A stretch of 64,000 bases of DNA from JACCXG01 sp963836735 (lineage in GTDB: Bacteria; Acidobacteriota; Vicinamibacteria; Vicinamibacterales; 2-12-FULL-66-21), in assembly GCA_963836735.1 (NCBI GenBank), contig CAWIKP010000013.1:92191-156190 (forward strand), in the 5' to 3' direction. Both the position numbers and the translations under genes were made by a program. Below the pieces are notes generated by a model. The model made no database searches and was not told where the DNA came from. It saw nothing but the letters and a program-made list of their open reading frames with translations. Positions 36,736-49,041 of this stretch are shown piece by piece (the first letter of the stretch is position 1; every line of letters starts with the position of its first letter).

Positions 36736-37734
36736 CTACGCCAGGTTGGCCAGGATCGTGTTGTAGACGATCCGGACGGCTTCGTGCCTCGTGACTTCGA
36801 TCGAATACAGTCCCTGGTAGCCGAGGCTTTCGGTGAATTTGACGGCCTGGCCGATGTCCCAGAACGGGCTCGACTTGATGTGCATGTTGCCGGACGAGTA
36901 CGGGAACCACCCCTTGATGCAGTCGTGCAGCTCCTGCTGGTTCATGGCGCCGACGTTGCCGATGTCGACGTTCGAGGCCGCGCCGGCGTCCTTGATGACC
37001 CCGATCATGAACTCCCACGGCTTCACGCCGCCAATCTGCTGGAGATACTCCGGGGTGCCGGCACCGCGCGTTTCGGCCGACACCTTCACGTTCTTCGGCC
37101 GGCCGTAGTCGGCCATCGCTTTCATCGCCTCGACCGCTCCGGCACGGGTCTCGCTCGTCAGCTGCACCTGCTGCTGGTTGATCATCACGCGCGGGCATCC
37201 GTACTGAGCGGCGATGTCGATCCACTGCTTCACGTGTTCGACCGCCTGACGTCGCCCCTCCGGATCGCGGTGCGAGATGGACTGAAACGTCCCGAACTCG
37301 AGGTTGATCTGCGTCATCTTCACGTTGTTTTCGTCGAGACGCCCCTTCAGTTCCTTGATGAAGGCCGGATCCTTCTCCGACTGGACGATCGTAGTGTGCT
37401 GGTACTCGATGTTACGGATACCGTACGACTCGACGTACATCTTCGGCAGGTCGAACGGGGTGAGCGTCTGGTCCGGTCCCGGGGTCGCGTTGCCGGGGTC
37501 GCGGATGTAGGGATTGAAGTCGAGGGTCATCAGCGAAACCCGCGCGAGCTTCGCCGGCGGGACCGGTGCCGGGCCGCGGCCCCGGCCGCGGCCTCCGCCG
37601 CCCGGCTGAGGCGGGACCGGCCCGCCCTGCCGTTCGCCCTGAGCAGGGGGCTGCTGCAAGCCCTGACCTGACACGCCAAACACCGCTGCCGCTCCGGCGG
37701 CAGCCGCCCCGGAAATGAAGTCCCGGCGTTTCAT
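36736..37734 (-). CDS. Tat-exported sugar phosphate isomerase/epimerase-like protein
   Basis: A 332-residue protein. MKRRDFISGAAAAGAAAVFG is a twin-arginine signal, followed by a Pro/Gly/Arg-rich linker. The AP-endonuclease_2-type TIM barrel is seen in VSLMTLDFNPYIRDPG, GIRNIEYQHTTIVQSEKDPA, MTQINLEFGTFQSIS, VSAETRGAGTPEYLQQIGGV and FTESLGYQGLYSIEVTRHEA. Xylose-isomerase-like barrels act on sugars or hydroxy acids. It precedes the amidohydrolase by nine bases and follows the FkbM gene, so the three likely form one operon. Exact substrate unknown. Intact. Confidence 0.85.
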   Translation of the reverse strand: MKRRDFISGAAAAGAAAVFGVSGQGLQQPPAQGERQGGPVPPQPGGGGRGRGRGPAPVPPAKLARVSLMTLDFNPYIRDPGNATPGPDQTLTPFDLPKMYVESYGIRNIEYQHTTIVQSEKDPAFIKELKGRLDENNVKMTQINLEFGTFQSISHRDPEGRRQAVEHVKQWIDIAAQYGCPRVMINQQQVQLTSETRAGAVEAMKAMADYGRPKNVKVSAETRGAGTPEYLQQIGGVKPWEFMIGVIKDAGAASNVDIGNVGAMNQQELHDCIKGWFPYSSGNMHIKSSPFWDIGQAVKFTESLGYQGLYSIEVTRHEAVRIVYNTILANLA

Positions 37735-37824
37735 GCTGATCGCTCCTCGGTCTCGTGGTTGACCGTTTACTGGTGATGATGCTCGCGTGGTTGCCGTGCG
37801 TCTTGTTGCCAGCCGATTGTTCAG

Positions 37825-38602
37825 CTATCCGATCAGGTTGCCGTCGACGAAGATCGTGTTGACGAACGTGGAGCCACGGACGACGTAATTCTGCGGTCGC
37901 CATGAACGCGGGGATCTCAGGAATATATTTCTTCGTGCCGGCAATCAGCGTCTCGACGCAGATCACCGCAGGACGGAATTTCTTGAAGTCCATCGTTTTC
38001 AGGATGGCCAGGTGCAAGCCCTCGGCGTCGATCGAGAGGAACGTCGGCGCGCCGCCGAAATGTTTGGCCATGACCTCGTTGATCTCGAGCAGCGGCATCT
38101 TGATGACGCGCTCGACCTTGATGTTGCCTCCCGTCACGCGCGTCATGTGCTCGGCCTCTTCCTTCGAGAACGTGTTCCAGGCCGACTCCGTCATCAGGTA
38201 GTAATCGGCCTCGCGCGCGGCCGTGACGCCGATGCCCGCCTCGAGCGTCGTGTCCTGCGGCCGCACCGCGCGCAGCTTCTTGCACATCTCGACGTTCGGC
38301 TCGACGAGCACCCCTCGGAAGCCGCGCTTGTAGAAGAAGTAGGTGTTGTTGATCGCCACCGGATCGTGCGCGCCCACATCCATGTACGTAATCTTGGGGA
38401 TCCCCAGGTAATGAAAGATGAAATTGGCGATCAGATCCTCGCCGCTCTGTGCGAAGGAGAGCACTCCCCCCGCGTCGGCCGGCGGCCGTGCCGCCCGCTG
38501 CCCCGCAGTCTGGCGGCCAGACCGCTGGTCGAGGGCCTCCAGCGACACTCCCGCCGCAACCGCGCCGAGCGTCGTGAAGAATTCCTGACGAGTCAATTTC
38601 AT
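37825..38602 (-). CDS. FkbM-family methyltransferase (one frameshift)
   Basis: About 258 residues after correction. The leader MKLTRQEFFTTLGAVAAGVS resembles an export or lipid-anchor signal. The SAM-binding motif is ITYMDVGAHDPVAINNTYFF, followed by FRGVLVEPNVEMCKKL and PTFLSIDAEGLHLAIL. FkbM-type enzymes O-methylate sugars and polyketides. Near 37890 the frame shifts by one base; the corrected end is NYVVRGSTFVNTIFVDGNLIG with a stop at 37825-37827. Start ATG 38602 has AGGAG upstream. It heads the operon with the isomerase and amidohydrolase. Confidence 0.8.
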
Positions 38603-38806
38603 GGGATCTCCTGCTGCCACCCGGGTGACGTGTCGTGGTGACGACACGCGCGGCGTCGATGGCCCGTGGCCGCGGGCCGATTCTGACATTCAGGGCGTGA
38701 TGACCGCAATAACCAGGGGCCTAGCGCGGCTGGGCACGCCGGGGCGATCTGGTATGGTCAGCCTCGTGTGGTTGTTGAGACATCGGGGCGCTTCGACAAA
38801 GGAGCT

Positions 38807-40504
38807 ATGGCAGACCGGCACCTGATCGGGCCTGTCCCCGCGAGCTCGGCGAAGACGGCCCCCGGGAATCGCCAGAGAGCCTTGCCGGCCGATCTGCTCA
38901 GAGATGCGTCCCGCCGGCTGGGGATCATGTCCCTCGTCGGGTGCGGGCTGTGGGCCCTTGGATCGGTGCTTGGACACCTGGCGGTGTGGTCCATGTCGCA
39001 CGGTGACCCGCAGTGGCCTCGCCTCGGAGGCCCGGACGCGATCGCCGGGCTGAGTGTGCTCGTCTCATTGCTGCTGTTCTTCTACACCCGCAGAGGTGAC
39101 CGGGAGCCCAGGCGCGTTCTCGATCTCGGCCTGGCCTACATGGTGGTCACGGCGTTCGCTCTCGGTCTCACGTTCCACTGGGCACCGGTGCCGGCAGACC
39201 ACGACATCTCGCCCGGGATCTCATGGACCGGGGCTGTCGTGCTGATGTTCGCCGCGATTGTCCCGAGCACACCGATCAAGACCATGCTCGCCGGACTCCT
39301 GGCCGTATCGATGAATCCCATCGCGATGTGGATTGCCAGGGCGAGGGGGCTGTGGAACTTCGAAGCCTCGAGCGACGCCTTGCTGATGCACTATCCGGAC
39401 TACCTTCTTCTCGGCGTCGCGGTCGTGATCTCACACGTGGTCACCGGGTTGGGTCAGCAGGTTGCGAAAGCGCGCGAGATGGGGAGCTATCAGCTCGGCG
39501 AGCTCCTGGATCGTGGCGGGATGGGGGAGGTCTACCACGCCACCCACCGCATGCTGGCGCGGCCGGCGGCGATCAAGCTGATTCGTCCCGAGGTGATTGG
39601 CGGGAGCGATCCTGCGGCTGCGCAACTCGCAGTCACGCGTTTTCGCCGGGAGGCGGAAACCGCCGCCAGCCTGCGGTCTCCGCACACCGTGGAACTTTAC
39701 GACTTCGGCGTCACGGCCGACCAGACGCTGTATTTCGTCATGGAATTGCTGGAGGGCCTGAATCTCGAATCATTGGTCCGCCGGCACGGTCCCTTGCCGG
39801 CCGGACGCGTGGTTCACATTCTTCGTCAGGTGTGCGCGTCGCTCGAAGAGGCCCACGTGCGCGGCCTGGTGCACCGGGACATCAAGCCCGCCAACATCCA
39901 TGTCGGGCGGGTGGGACTCGTCTACGACTTCGTGAAAGTGCTCGACTTCGGCCTCGTGAAGCCCACAACTGATGGCCTCAACGAGGATTCGCTCGCGACG
40001 CAGGGCGGCCTGGTGATCGGAACACCCGGCTACATGGCGCCCGAGACCGCACTGAGCGCCACCGTGGACCGGCGAGCGGACCTGTATTCGCTCGGGTGCG
40101 TCGCCTACTACCTCCTTACCGGCCGGCAGGTCTTCGAAGGCGATACCGTGATGCAGGTCTTCGCTCAACATCTTCAGGCGGCACCGACGCCGCCCTCGCT
40201 GAGGGCGCCGTCCCGCGTACCGCCGGACCTCGAGGAGCTCGTTCTGAGCTGCCTGGCCAAACAGCCCAAGGATCGGCCCCAGAGCGCCGCGGAGCTCGAT
40301 AGACGACTCGCAGCGGTCGATGTCGAACCCTGGACCGACGTTCACGCCCGGCAGTGGTGGGCCGCGACGAAACCGTCGTCCGGCGATTTGGACGGAAGCG
40401 TTGAAACCCACAGCGGGGCGCGTGCACCAGGCGAGAGCGCCACCCGCCTGCAGGTTGACCTGGGCGAGACTTCCGGCGCACCAGAGCGCCCGGACCAAGG
40501 ATAG
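38807..40504 (+). CDS. Membrane Ser/Thr protein kinase with N-terminal transmembrane region
   Basis: About 565 residues. Residues about 35-215 contain six hydrophobic helices (IMSLVGCGLWALGSVLGHLA, AIAGLSVLVSLLLFFY, YMVVTAFALGLTFHWAP, WTGAVVLMFAAIVP). The kinase domain (about 230-500) shows ELLDRGGMGEVYHATHRM, the lysine in AAIKLIRPEV, VHRDIKPANIH, VLDFGLVKP, GTPGYMAPE and ADLYSLGCVAYYLLTGRQVF. All catalytic residues are present. The N-terminal placement of the membrane region suggests it senses the membrane. A GTG at 38768 could also start it; ATG 38807 follows AAAGGAG closely. Intact. Confidence 0.9.
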   Translation: MADRHLIGPVPASSAKTAPGNRQRALPADLLRDASRRLGIMSLVGCGLWALGSVLGHLAVWSMSHGDPQWPRLGGPDAIAGLSVLVSLLLFFYTRRGDREPRRVLDLGLAYMVVTAFALGLTFHWAPVPADHDISPGISWTGAVVLMFAAIVPSTPIKTMLAGLLAVSMNPIAMWIARARGLWNFEASSDALLMHYPDYLLLGVAVVISHVVTGLGQQVAKAREMGSYQLGELLDRGGMGEVYHATHRMLARPAAIKLIRPEVIGGSDPAAAQLAVTRFRREAETAASLRSPHTVELYDFGVTADQTLYFVMELLEGLNLESLVRRHGPLPAGRVVHILRQVCASLEEAHVRGLVHRDIKPANIHVGRVGLVYDFVKVLDFGLVKPTTDGLNEDSLATQGGLVIGTPGYMAPETALSATVDRRADLYSLGCVAYYLLTGRQVFEGDTVMQVFAQHLQAAPTPPSLRAPSRVPPDLEELVLSCLAKQPKDRPQSAAELDRRLAAVDVEPWTDVHARQWWAATKPSSGDLDGSVETHSGARAPGESATRLQVDLGETSGAPERPDQG

Positions 40505-40650
40505 TGCGGCACCATCTCGCGTGACCCCGCGGCGTCGCGACGTCGCCAAGCGACCCGATCGCCTTCGAAACAGCATCAGCGGGGCGCTTGGGCTCGTTGG
40601 TGCTCGTGGCATGCTTAGCCGCGAGGACGTACAATGCGGCCCGCATCTTC

Positions 40651-40966
40651 ATGGCGCTTGCTGTCGCGTTCGTGGGTTTGTCACTAGTAGCAGACAAGAG
40701 TGTGATGTTCGTGGGGCTGTCACTCCGTTCGGACCGACCACGCATCGTTACCGGCACCGTTACCAGGTGGCGCGCCGGCGAGTCCATTGCCGTCGGAAAC
40801 CAACAGAATCCAATCGGTTTCGAAATGAGCCTGCGCCACAACACGGTGTTCGAGGGCGACACGCATGCCATGGAATCTGGCATCGCGTTGAAGCTGGTAC
40901 CGGAACATCGGTGAGCGCCGCCTGGTGGCCGAAGAGTGCGAGTCCTCGGCGACGGCCGCACGCTAG
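40651..40966 (+). CDS. Small exported protein, probably broken by frameshifts
   Basis: A short hydrophobic leader (MALAVAFVGLSLVA) is followed by PRIVTGTVTRWRAGESIAVG and NPIGFEMSLRHNTVFEGDTH, which looks like a small beta-barrel (OB or SH3-like) domain. Near 40885-40900 the frame appears to change twice; the continuation WYRNIGERRLVAEECESSAT in another frame ends at a TAG at 40964-40966. I do not recognise a named family; the reconstruction is my inference from the internal consistency of the pieces. No operon partners are clear. Confidence 0.4.
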
Positions 40967-41097
40967 GTCTCGAGCGAAACGGCTCATCGGCGGCAAAGGA
41001 CAAAGGATGAGCTGCGGATTCACCCCCAGTAGATTTTCAGGGCGCCTCACGTAGTTCTCCTCTGCTACCGGCGACGGCATGCGGTAAGAATGCTCGA

Positions 41098-42384
41098 GTG
41101 TCAATCTGGCCATCCGCCATGCTGCCGCCGGGAAGACTCGGGTGTCTCGTCACCACCATCCTGATCATGGCGGCGCCGGCCGCTGCCCAGCCGTCCGCTC
41201 CAGTCGCCGGTAGAGATCAGGCGGCCGCACAGGCGCCGGCCGACGAGACAGTGGACATCTTCGAACTGTTACGCAAGCTTCGTCACAAAGACGCAAATGC
41301 CCAGCCCGAGGCCTGGGACTATCACAAGCCGATGATCGCCTTCGCGCCGGTGATCGGCGCGAAGCCGTCGAGCGGCGTGTTGTTCGGGGCGGCCGGCAAC
41401 GTGGCCTTCTACCGAGGCGATCCCGCGACGACGGGCATCTCGTCGATGGTCACGAGCCTGACCTTCTCGACCAAGAAGCAGACCTCGCTCACCAACCGGT
41501 TCACGATGTTCGGCCGGGAGAATCGCTGGCGCCACGAGGGGGACCATCGCTTCCAGTGGACTTCACTCGAGACGTACGGGCTCGGCGCGAGTGCAGACAC
41601 CCGCACAGGCGTGCAGGCTGACTTCAACTTCTTCAGGCTCTACCAGACTTCCTACTATCGACTCCGTCCGGGTCTCTACGCCGGCGCGGGGCTGTATTTC
41701 GACAACCATACCGACGTGGGCCCACGCAGCGGAGAAGAATCCACGTGGACGGGGTCTCCGTACGTCGAATACAGCGAGGCCCACGGCCTTCCGCTCGACT
41801 CCCAGACCGCTGCCGGGACGAGCCTGGACCTCCTCTGGGACAATCGCGACAGCTTCATCAACGCCGACCACGGATGGCTGGCAAAGGCCAGCTATCGAAC
41901 GTTGTTCGACGGCTTCCTCGGAGGCGACTCCAACTGGCAGAGGCTCAACCTGGATGTACGAACCTACGCGAGCCTCTCGCGTGACCGCCGTCACAGGCTT
42001 GCGTTCTGGTGGTACGCCGATCTCGTCGTCGGAGGCGTGGCGCCGTTCTTCGATTTGCCTTCAACGGCTGGTGACACCTACGGCCGCTCCGCGCGCGGAT
42101 ATGCCGAAGGCCAGTTCCGCGGCGAGCGGCTCGCCTACGGGGAGGTCGAGTATCGGGCGACGCTGATGCGGAACGGGCTGGTGGGCATGGTCGCGTTTCT
42201 CAACACCACCACGGTGACCAACCTGGACACCGACGAGCGCCTCTTCGACAGCTTTGCGACCGCCGGCGGCGCAGGGGTGCGTCTGCTCATCAACAAGCGA
42301 TCGAAGACGAACCTGTGCCTCGACTTCGGCTTCGGCAAGCAGGGGTCCAAGGGCGTCTACCTGGCGATACAGGAAGCCTTCTAA
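41098..42384 (+). CDS. BamA/TamA-family (surface antigen D15-like) outer-membrane protein
   Basis: A 428-residue intact protein: signal peptide (CLVTTILIMAAPAAAQP), a short linker, then alternating beta strands to the C-terminal F. Barrel features include FAPVIGAKPSSGVLFGAAGN, LDLLWDNRDSFINADHGWLAKA (typical DNRD-x-x-P/A-x-x-G of D15 barrels), RGYAEGQFRGERLAYGEVEYR (RGY-x-x-G motif of the Omp85 superfamily) and the end LDFGFGKQGSKGVYLAIQEAF. POTRA domains are absent, so it is a barrel-only member rather than a full assembly factor. Role uncertain. Confidence 0.82.
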   Translation: MSIWPSAMLPPGRLGCLVTTILIMAAPAAAQPSAPVAGRDQAAAQAPADETVDIFELLRKLRHKDANAQPEAWDYHKPMIAFAPVIGAKPSSGVLFGAAGNVAFYRGDPATTGISSMVTSLTFSTKKQTSLTNRFTMFGRENRWRHEGDHRFQWTSLETYGLGASADTRTGVQADFNFFRLYQTSYYRLRPGLYAGAGLYFDNHTDVGPRSGEESTWTGSPYVEYSEAHGLPLDSQTAAGTSLDLLWDNRDSFINADHGWLAKASYRTLFDGFLGGDSNWQRLNLDVRTYASLSRDRRHRLAFWWYADLVVGGVAPFFDLPSTAGDTYGRSARGYAEGQFRGERLAYGEVEYRATLMRNGLVGMVAFLNTTTVTNLDTDERLFDSFATAGGAGVRLLINKRSKTNLCLDFGFGKQGSKGVYLAIQEAF

Positions 42385-42424
42385 CCAACCCGATCGGTCC
42401 CAGCGATTTGAAGCTCCCGGACAC

Positions 42425-45507
<3,083 letters not shown>

Positions 45508-45515
<8 letters not shown>

Positions 45516-45707
45516 ATCGACTCCGGACTTCCGCCTGAAGGCGGAAGCCACGCACACTCTTTCCTCACCAGTGAATCCGGCGGTTCATGTCGACTCCGGA
45601 GTTCAGCCTGAACGCGGACGCCACGCGCACTCTTGCTAAACTCGTGGCTTCCGGCCTGAGCCGGAGGAATCGGGCGCTCGTGGCTTCCGCCTTCAGGCGG
45701 AAGCGCC
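45508..45707. repeat. Palindromic and tandem repeats between pump and adaptor genes
   Basis: CTTCCGCC-TGAA-GGCGGAAG at 45528-45547 has its exact reverse complement at 45684-45703. A 20-bp segment at 45509-45528 recurs with one change at 45581-45600 (period 72 bp), each followed by a palindrome variant. Two further degenerate palindromes lie between. The pump's start codon is inside the first unit. Confidence 0.8.
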
Positions 45708-47255
45708 TCAGTGCACATGGCCTTCCGCCGGCAGCCCCTTCGATGCCGCGGCCAGCTGCACTTCGTACGCGCCCTTGATGACCACGCGGTCGCCGGGCTT
45801 GACGCCGCTCTTGATCCCGACCTGGTCGCCGTCGCGGGCCGCGACTTCGATGTAGCGGCGCGCGAACTGCTCGCCGCCGACCTGCACCCAGACGTACGCA
45901 CGGCCGGCTTCAGTGAGCACCGCCTGCCTGTTGACGGCGGCGACGCGGACCTTGTCGCGCCGATAGAGAACCGCCGTGGCATGCTGCCCGACCAGCAGCA
46001 GACCGCCCGGGTTCGCGACCTCGAACTGCACGGGCAGGGCGCCGGTCGTTCTGTCCATGACGCCGGCGTCGTGCATGTGCTCAGGGTGGAGCGTGACGGG
46101 ATCCGGCCGCCCGGGGATCTCCAGTGCGATGTCGGACACGGTGCGAACGGTCGCCGCATCAGCGGCCGGGATCTGCGCGCGCAGCTCCACGCGATCCGTG
46201 CGGACGATGCGGAAGAGCGGCGCTCCCTCTTCGTACGAAGCGCCCAGCGTCGCCGTGACCTCGGCGATCCGCCCGGCAATCGGCGCGCGTAGCGTGAATG
46301 CGTTGCCGGAGGCGGCTCCGCCGCCGCGCAGGGTCTCGTCGCGCTGCTGGAGACGTGAGTGGGCTGCCTTGAGCTGCGCCTCGGCGCTGGCGAGAGCGCG
46401 TCGCGCGTCCTCGACACGGCGGGCCGGCACCGCGCGCTCGGCGAGCAGGCCTTCGGCCCGCTTCAGCTCGGCACGCGCGGCGTCGACCGCCACCTGCGCC
46501 TGTGCGACCTGTCCCTCGAGCGCTGCCCGGTCCTCGTTCGCCGAGAGGCGCGGCTCGAGGCGGCCGAGCATCTGGCCCGGGCGCACGATCGTTCCGATGA
46601 TCGGCAGCGACGACGCGGCAAAGCGGCCCGCGGCCGGAGCGGCGACCATGGCCTCCCCGCCGGTGAGCGGTTCGATCGATGCGGGCACGCGGACCGAACT
46701 TCGGAGCTCCACTTCACGAACCAGCGTGGTGGCGAACTCGTTCGTCCACTGCTGTTCCTTCAGGTACGCAATCGCGGCGGGATCGTCGGCCCTCTGTTTC
46801 TCCGCCTCCGCGAACGCGGTCTTCTCGTCGGCGAAGATCGTGATCACCCCGAGGTCGTGCTTGTCGGTCAGGCTGGGCGCGTCCACATTGAGCACCCACC
46901 GATAGCGCCCGGGCGCCGGCGGCGTGCCCTCGACCCTGAAGGCGCCAGGCCGCAGCGGCGGCGTGCCCTCGAAGACGGTCGCCCCGCCTCCCCGTTCGGG
47001 CGTGAACGTCACCGACGGCTTGCCGTCGTTGAGCGCCTTGAAGTCCTGCAGCTTCGTGAGGTGAACGGCGAACCGCGCCGGCTGTCCGGTCACCAGCGGC
47101 GGATATTCCATGAACAGCTCCGACTTTTCGGTCCAGCTGGTGACATCGAGCGTTGGGGTCTCGTGCTCATCGGGCGCCGCGGCCTTGCGCCGGCAGGCGC
47201 CGCTCGCGGCGAGTGCAGTAACGAGAACGGGCACCAGGAAGAGGCGTGCGTGCAT
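45708..47255 (-). CDS. RND efflux periplasmic adaptor (CusB-like)
   Basis: About 515 residues. The leader FLVPVLVTALAASGACRRK has a lipobox-like SGAC, so it is probably a lipoprotein. Residues about 40-150 form an extra beta-sandwich domain (FAVHLTKLQDFKALNDGKPS). The adaptor core follows: lipoyl half-motif, coiled-coil hairpin (QVAQAQVAVDAARAELKRAE, LASAEAQLKAAHSRLQQRDE), then ASGNAFTLRAPIAGRIAEVT and the membrane-proximal KPGDRVVIKGAYEVQLAAAS. It bridges pump and TolC. Start ATG 47255 shares its A with the TolC stop (TGATG). It ends with a GHVH tail. Confidence 0.88.
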   Translation of the reverse strand: MHARLFLVPVLVTALAASGACRRKAAAPDEHETPTLDVTSWTEKSELFMEYPPLVTGQPARFAVHLTKLQDFKALNDGKPSVTFTPERGGGATVFEGTPPLRPGAFRVEGTPPAPGRYRWVLNVDAPSLTDKHDLGVITIFADEKTAFAEAEKQRADDPAAIAYLKEQQWTNEFATTLVREVELRSSVRVPASIEPLTGGEAMVAAPAAGRFAASSLPIIGTIVRPGQMLGRLEPRLSANEDRAALEGQVAQAQVAVDAARAELKRAEGLLAERAVPARRVEDARRALASAEAQLKAAHSRLQQRDETLRGGGAASGNAFTLRAPIAGRIAEVTATLGASYEEGAPLFRIVRTDRVELRAQIPAADAATVRTVSDIALEIPGRPDPVTLHPEHMHDAGVMDRTTGALPVQFEVANPGGLLLVGQHATAVLYRRDKVRVAAVNRQAVLTEAGRAYVWVQVGGEQFARRYIEVAARDGDQVGIKSGVKPGDRVVIKGAYEVQLAAASKGLPAEGHVH

Positions 47256-48478
47256 CACCGAATCTCCCATCCGCTGACGAATTCCAATTCGATTTCCGCT
47301 TCCCGCGCCGCCGCGTCGAGCGCCGCCTGGCGGACGCGCGCCGTCGAGCGGGTACGGAAGGCGTCGAGCAGCTCGAGGATGCCGCGCTCCCCGGCGTCGT
47401 AGCTGACCTGGGCGATGCGCTCGATCTGATCCGCGGTCGCAAGGGCGCTGGCGCGGTAGCGCTCGGCCGCGCCGCGGCGTTCGATCACGGCGGCGCGCCA
47501 GCCCGCGATTGCGGCGCGCAGCGCCAGCCGGAACGCCTCGGCGCGGGCCTGGGCCTGGCTGGCCCGCGCCTGCGACAGCGCGTGTTCCGGTTGACCCCGA
47601 TCGAACAGCGGGAGGACCACCTGCACCCCGAAGATGCTGCCGATATCACCGCCGCCCAACGATGACGACTTGGTGCCGGCCACGATGTCGGGCTCAGGAA
47701 TCCGGCGGCGATCCGCGGCGTGGGCGAAGAGCTGCGCCGATTCGATTTCCTTGCGCAGCGCCTGCAGCTCGCCGCGCACGGATTCCGCGCGCTCGAGCAG
47801 CGCGTCCACCTCCGGCAGCGCCGGCGCCGGTGGTGTTCCGGCCATGGCTACCAGGGTGGCGGGATCGACAGCACCCGAGAAGAACCCGGCGAGGGTCGCC
47901 TGGGCACGCGCCCGGTCGGCAGCGGCGGTGGCGCGATCGGCTTCGAGATCGATCACCTCGCGTTCGGCGCGGAGCCGATCGAATCCGGCGGCATCGCCAG
48001 CCGCCTCGCGCTTGACGAGGACGTCGGCGACGCCCTGCAGGCGCTCACGCGCCACGGCAAGCTCTCGTTCGCGGGCCTGGGCGGCGACGAGCTGCGCAAA
48101 CGCCACGCGCAGATCCGCGCGCGCGCGGCGGATCTCGTCATCCGCACGGCTCGTGGCCGCATCGACCAGCGCGTTCGCCGCCTCCTGCTGCAGGCCGCGG
48201 TAGCCGGTGACGGGCAGCGCCTGCCCGACACGAGTCAGGTACTCGGTCGTGCCGGCAACCGATTCGCGGTCGATGATCAGCCGTGGATTCGGCGGCCGGC
48301 CCGCGGCGACCACATCTGCGCGCGCCAGCTCGATGGCCGCGCGAATCGCCCTCGCGCGCGGGCTGTCGGATGAGAGCCGCGCAAGGGCATCGGCCTCGGT
48401 GATTGGCGCGGACTGGGCATGGGCGCTCCAGGGCGCCAGGGCAGCCATCAGTGCAGCGCAGCAGACTGCTGATCGCAT
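47255..48478 (-). CDS. TolC-family outer-membrane efflux protein
   Basis: A 407-residue protein with a signal peptide (CCAALMAALAPWSAHAQS) and two OEP repeats of long alpha-helices: AIRAAIELARADVVAAGRPP, ADLRVAFAQLVAAQARERE and ESVRGELQALRKEIESAQLF, IGSIFGVQVVLPLFDRGQPE, SYDAGERGILELLDAFRTR. TolC proteins trimerise into an outer-membrane exit channel. It is the second gene of the metal-efflux operon, coupled by a TGATG overlap to the adaptor gene. Intact. Confidence 0.9.
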   Translation of the reverse strand: MRSAVCCAALMAALAPWSAHAQSAPITEADALARLSSDSPRARAIRAAIELARADVVAAGRPPNPRLIIDRESVAGTTEYLTRVGQALPVTGYRGLQQEAANALVDAATSRADDEIRRARADLRVAFAQLVAAQARERELAVARERLQGVADVLVKREAAGDAAGFDRLRAEREVIDLEADRATAAADRARAQATLAGFFSGAVDPATLVAMAGTPPAPALPEVDALLERAESVRGELQALRKEIESAQLFAHAADRRRIPEPDIVAGTKSSSLGGGDIGSIFGVQVVLPLFDRGQPEHALSQARASQAQARAEAFRLALRAAIAGWRAAVIERRGAAERYRASALATADQIERIAQVSYDAGERGILELLDAFRTRSTARVRQAALDAAAREAEIELEFVSGWEIR

Positions 48479-48575
48479 AAGACCTCGAACGAGTTCTGAT
48501 GAATTGGAGCGATCGCGCCGTCACGCGCGGCAGCGCGGTGAAGGCAGACGGGGCCAGGCCCGTCGTCAGATCACG

Positions 48576-48977
48576 TCAGACAGGAAGGATGGGGGGACCG
48601 CGGAGGTCTGGAGACGATGTACCGGGCGGATCGTGCGCCGACGGCCGGTAGGTCGCTGGCCGGCCGGCGGCCCGTTCCAGGGGCGTGACGACGTCCGGGA
48701 AAAACGCAGCTGCTGGACTCGCCTTCGCAACGCCAGGATCGCTATCGCGCACGAACACCGTGGACACCCACCGTACGTCGTCCTCATCCGGGTGGTCGAC
48801 CGTTGGCGTGGTGCCGTCGTGGGGATGGGGAGCGAGGTGGCGATGAACGAGCGGCGCGTGGTGATCGCCGTCGTGGCGGGTCCCGTGCACGTGCTCGGCC
48901 GGCAGCAGCGTCAACGCCATCAGGCTGACGGCAGCCGCAGCTGCGATCAGGGCGTGAAGTGGCCGGCCGGCACTCAT
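48576..48977 (-). CDS. Small His-rich exported protein
   Basis: 133 residues with a signal peptide (LIAAAAAVSLMALTLLPAEH) and a His-rich segment (HVHGTRHDGDHHAPLVHRHL, APHPHDGTTPTVDHPDED) holding eleven or more His in about 45 residues, fitting periplasmic metal binding. It is the first gene of the metal-efflux operon, 97 bases before TolC. No named family is recognised. It may buffer or deliver metal to the pump. Intact; start ATG 48977. Confidence 0.65.
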   Translation of the reverse strand: MSAGRPLHALIAAAAAVSLMALTLLPAEHVHGTRHDGDHHAPLVHRHLAPHPHDGTTPTVDHPDEDDVRWVSTVFVRDSDPGVAKASPAAAFFPDVVTPLERAAGRPATYRPSAHDPPGTSSPDLRGPPILPV

Positions 48978-49041
48978 GCCGGCGATTATGGTCGTCGGCT
49001 GCGCGGCCAGTCAAACGAACCGGGGAGGTGCGCACCGGAAC

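Noticed and set aside
35569..37671. 700-residue open frame on the plus strand
   Set aside because: Antisense to the amidohydrolase and isomerase genes, which have clear family motifs; shadow frame.
37412..37825. C-terminal extension of the FkbM protein
   Set aside because: The extended frame results from a one-base shift near 37890 and runs antisense-free but non-homologously into the isomerase gene's other frame; the corrected frame stops at 37825.
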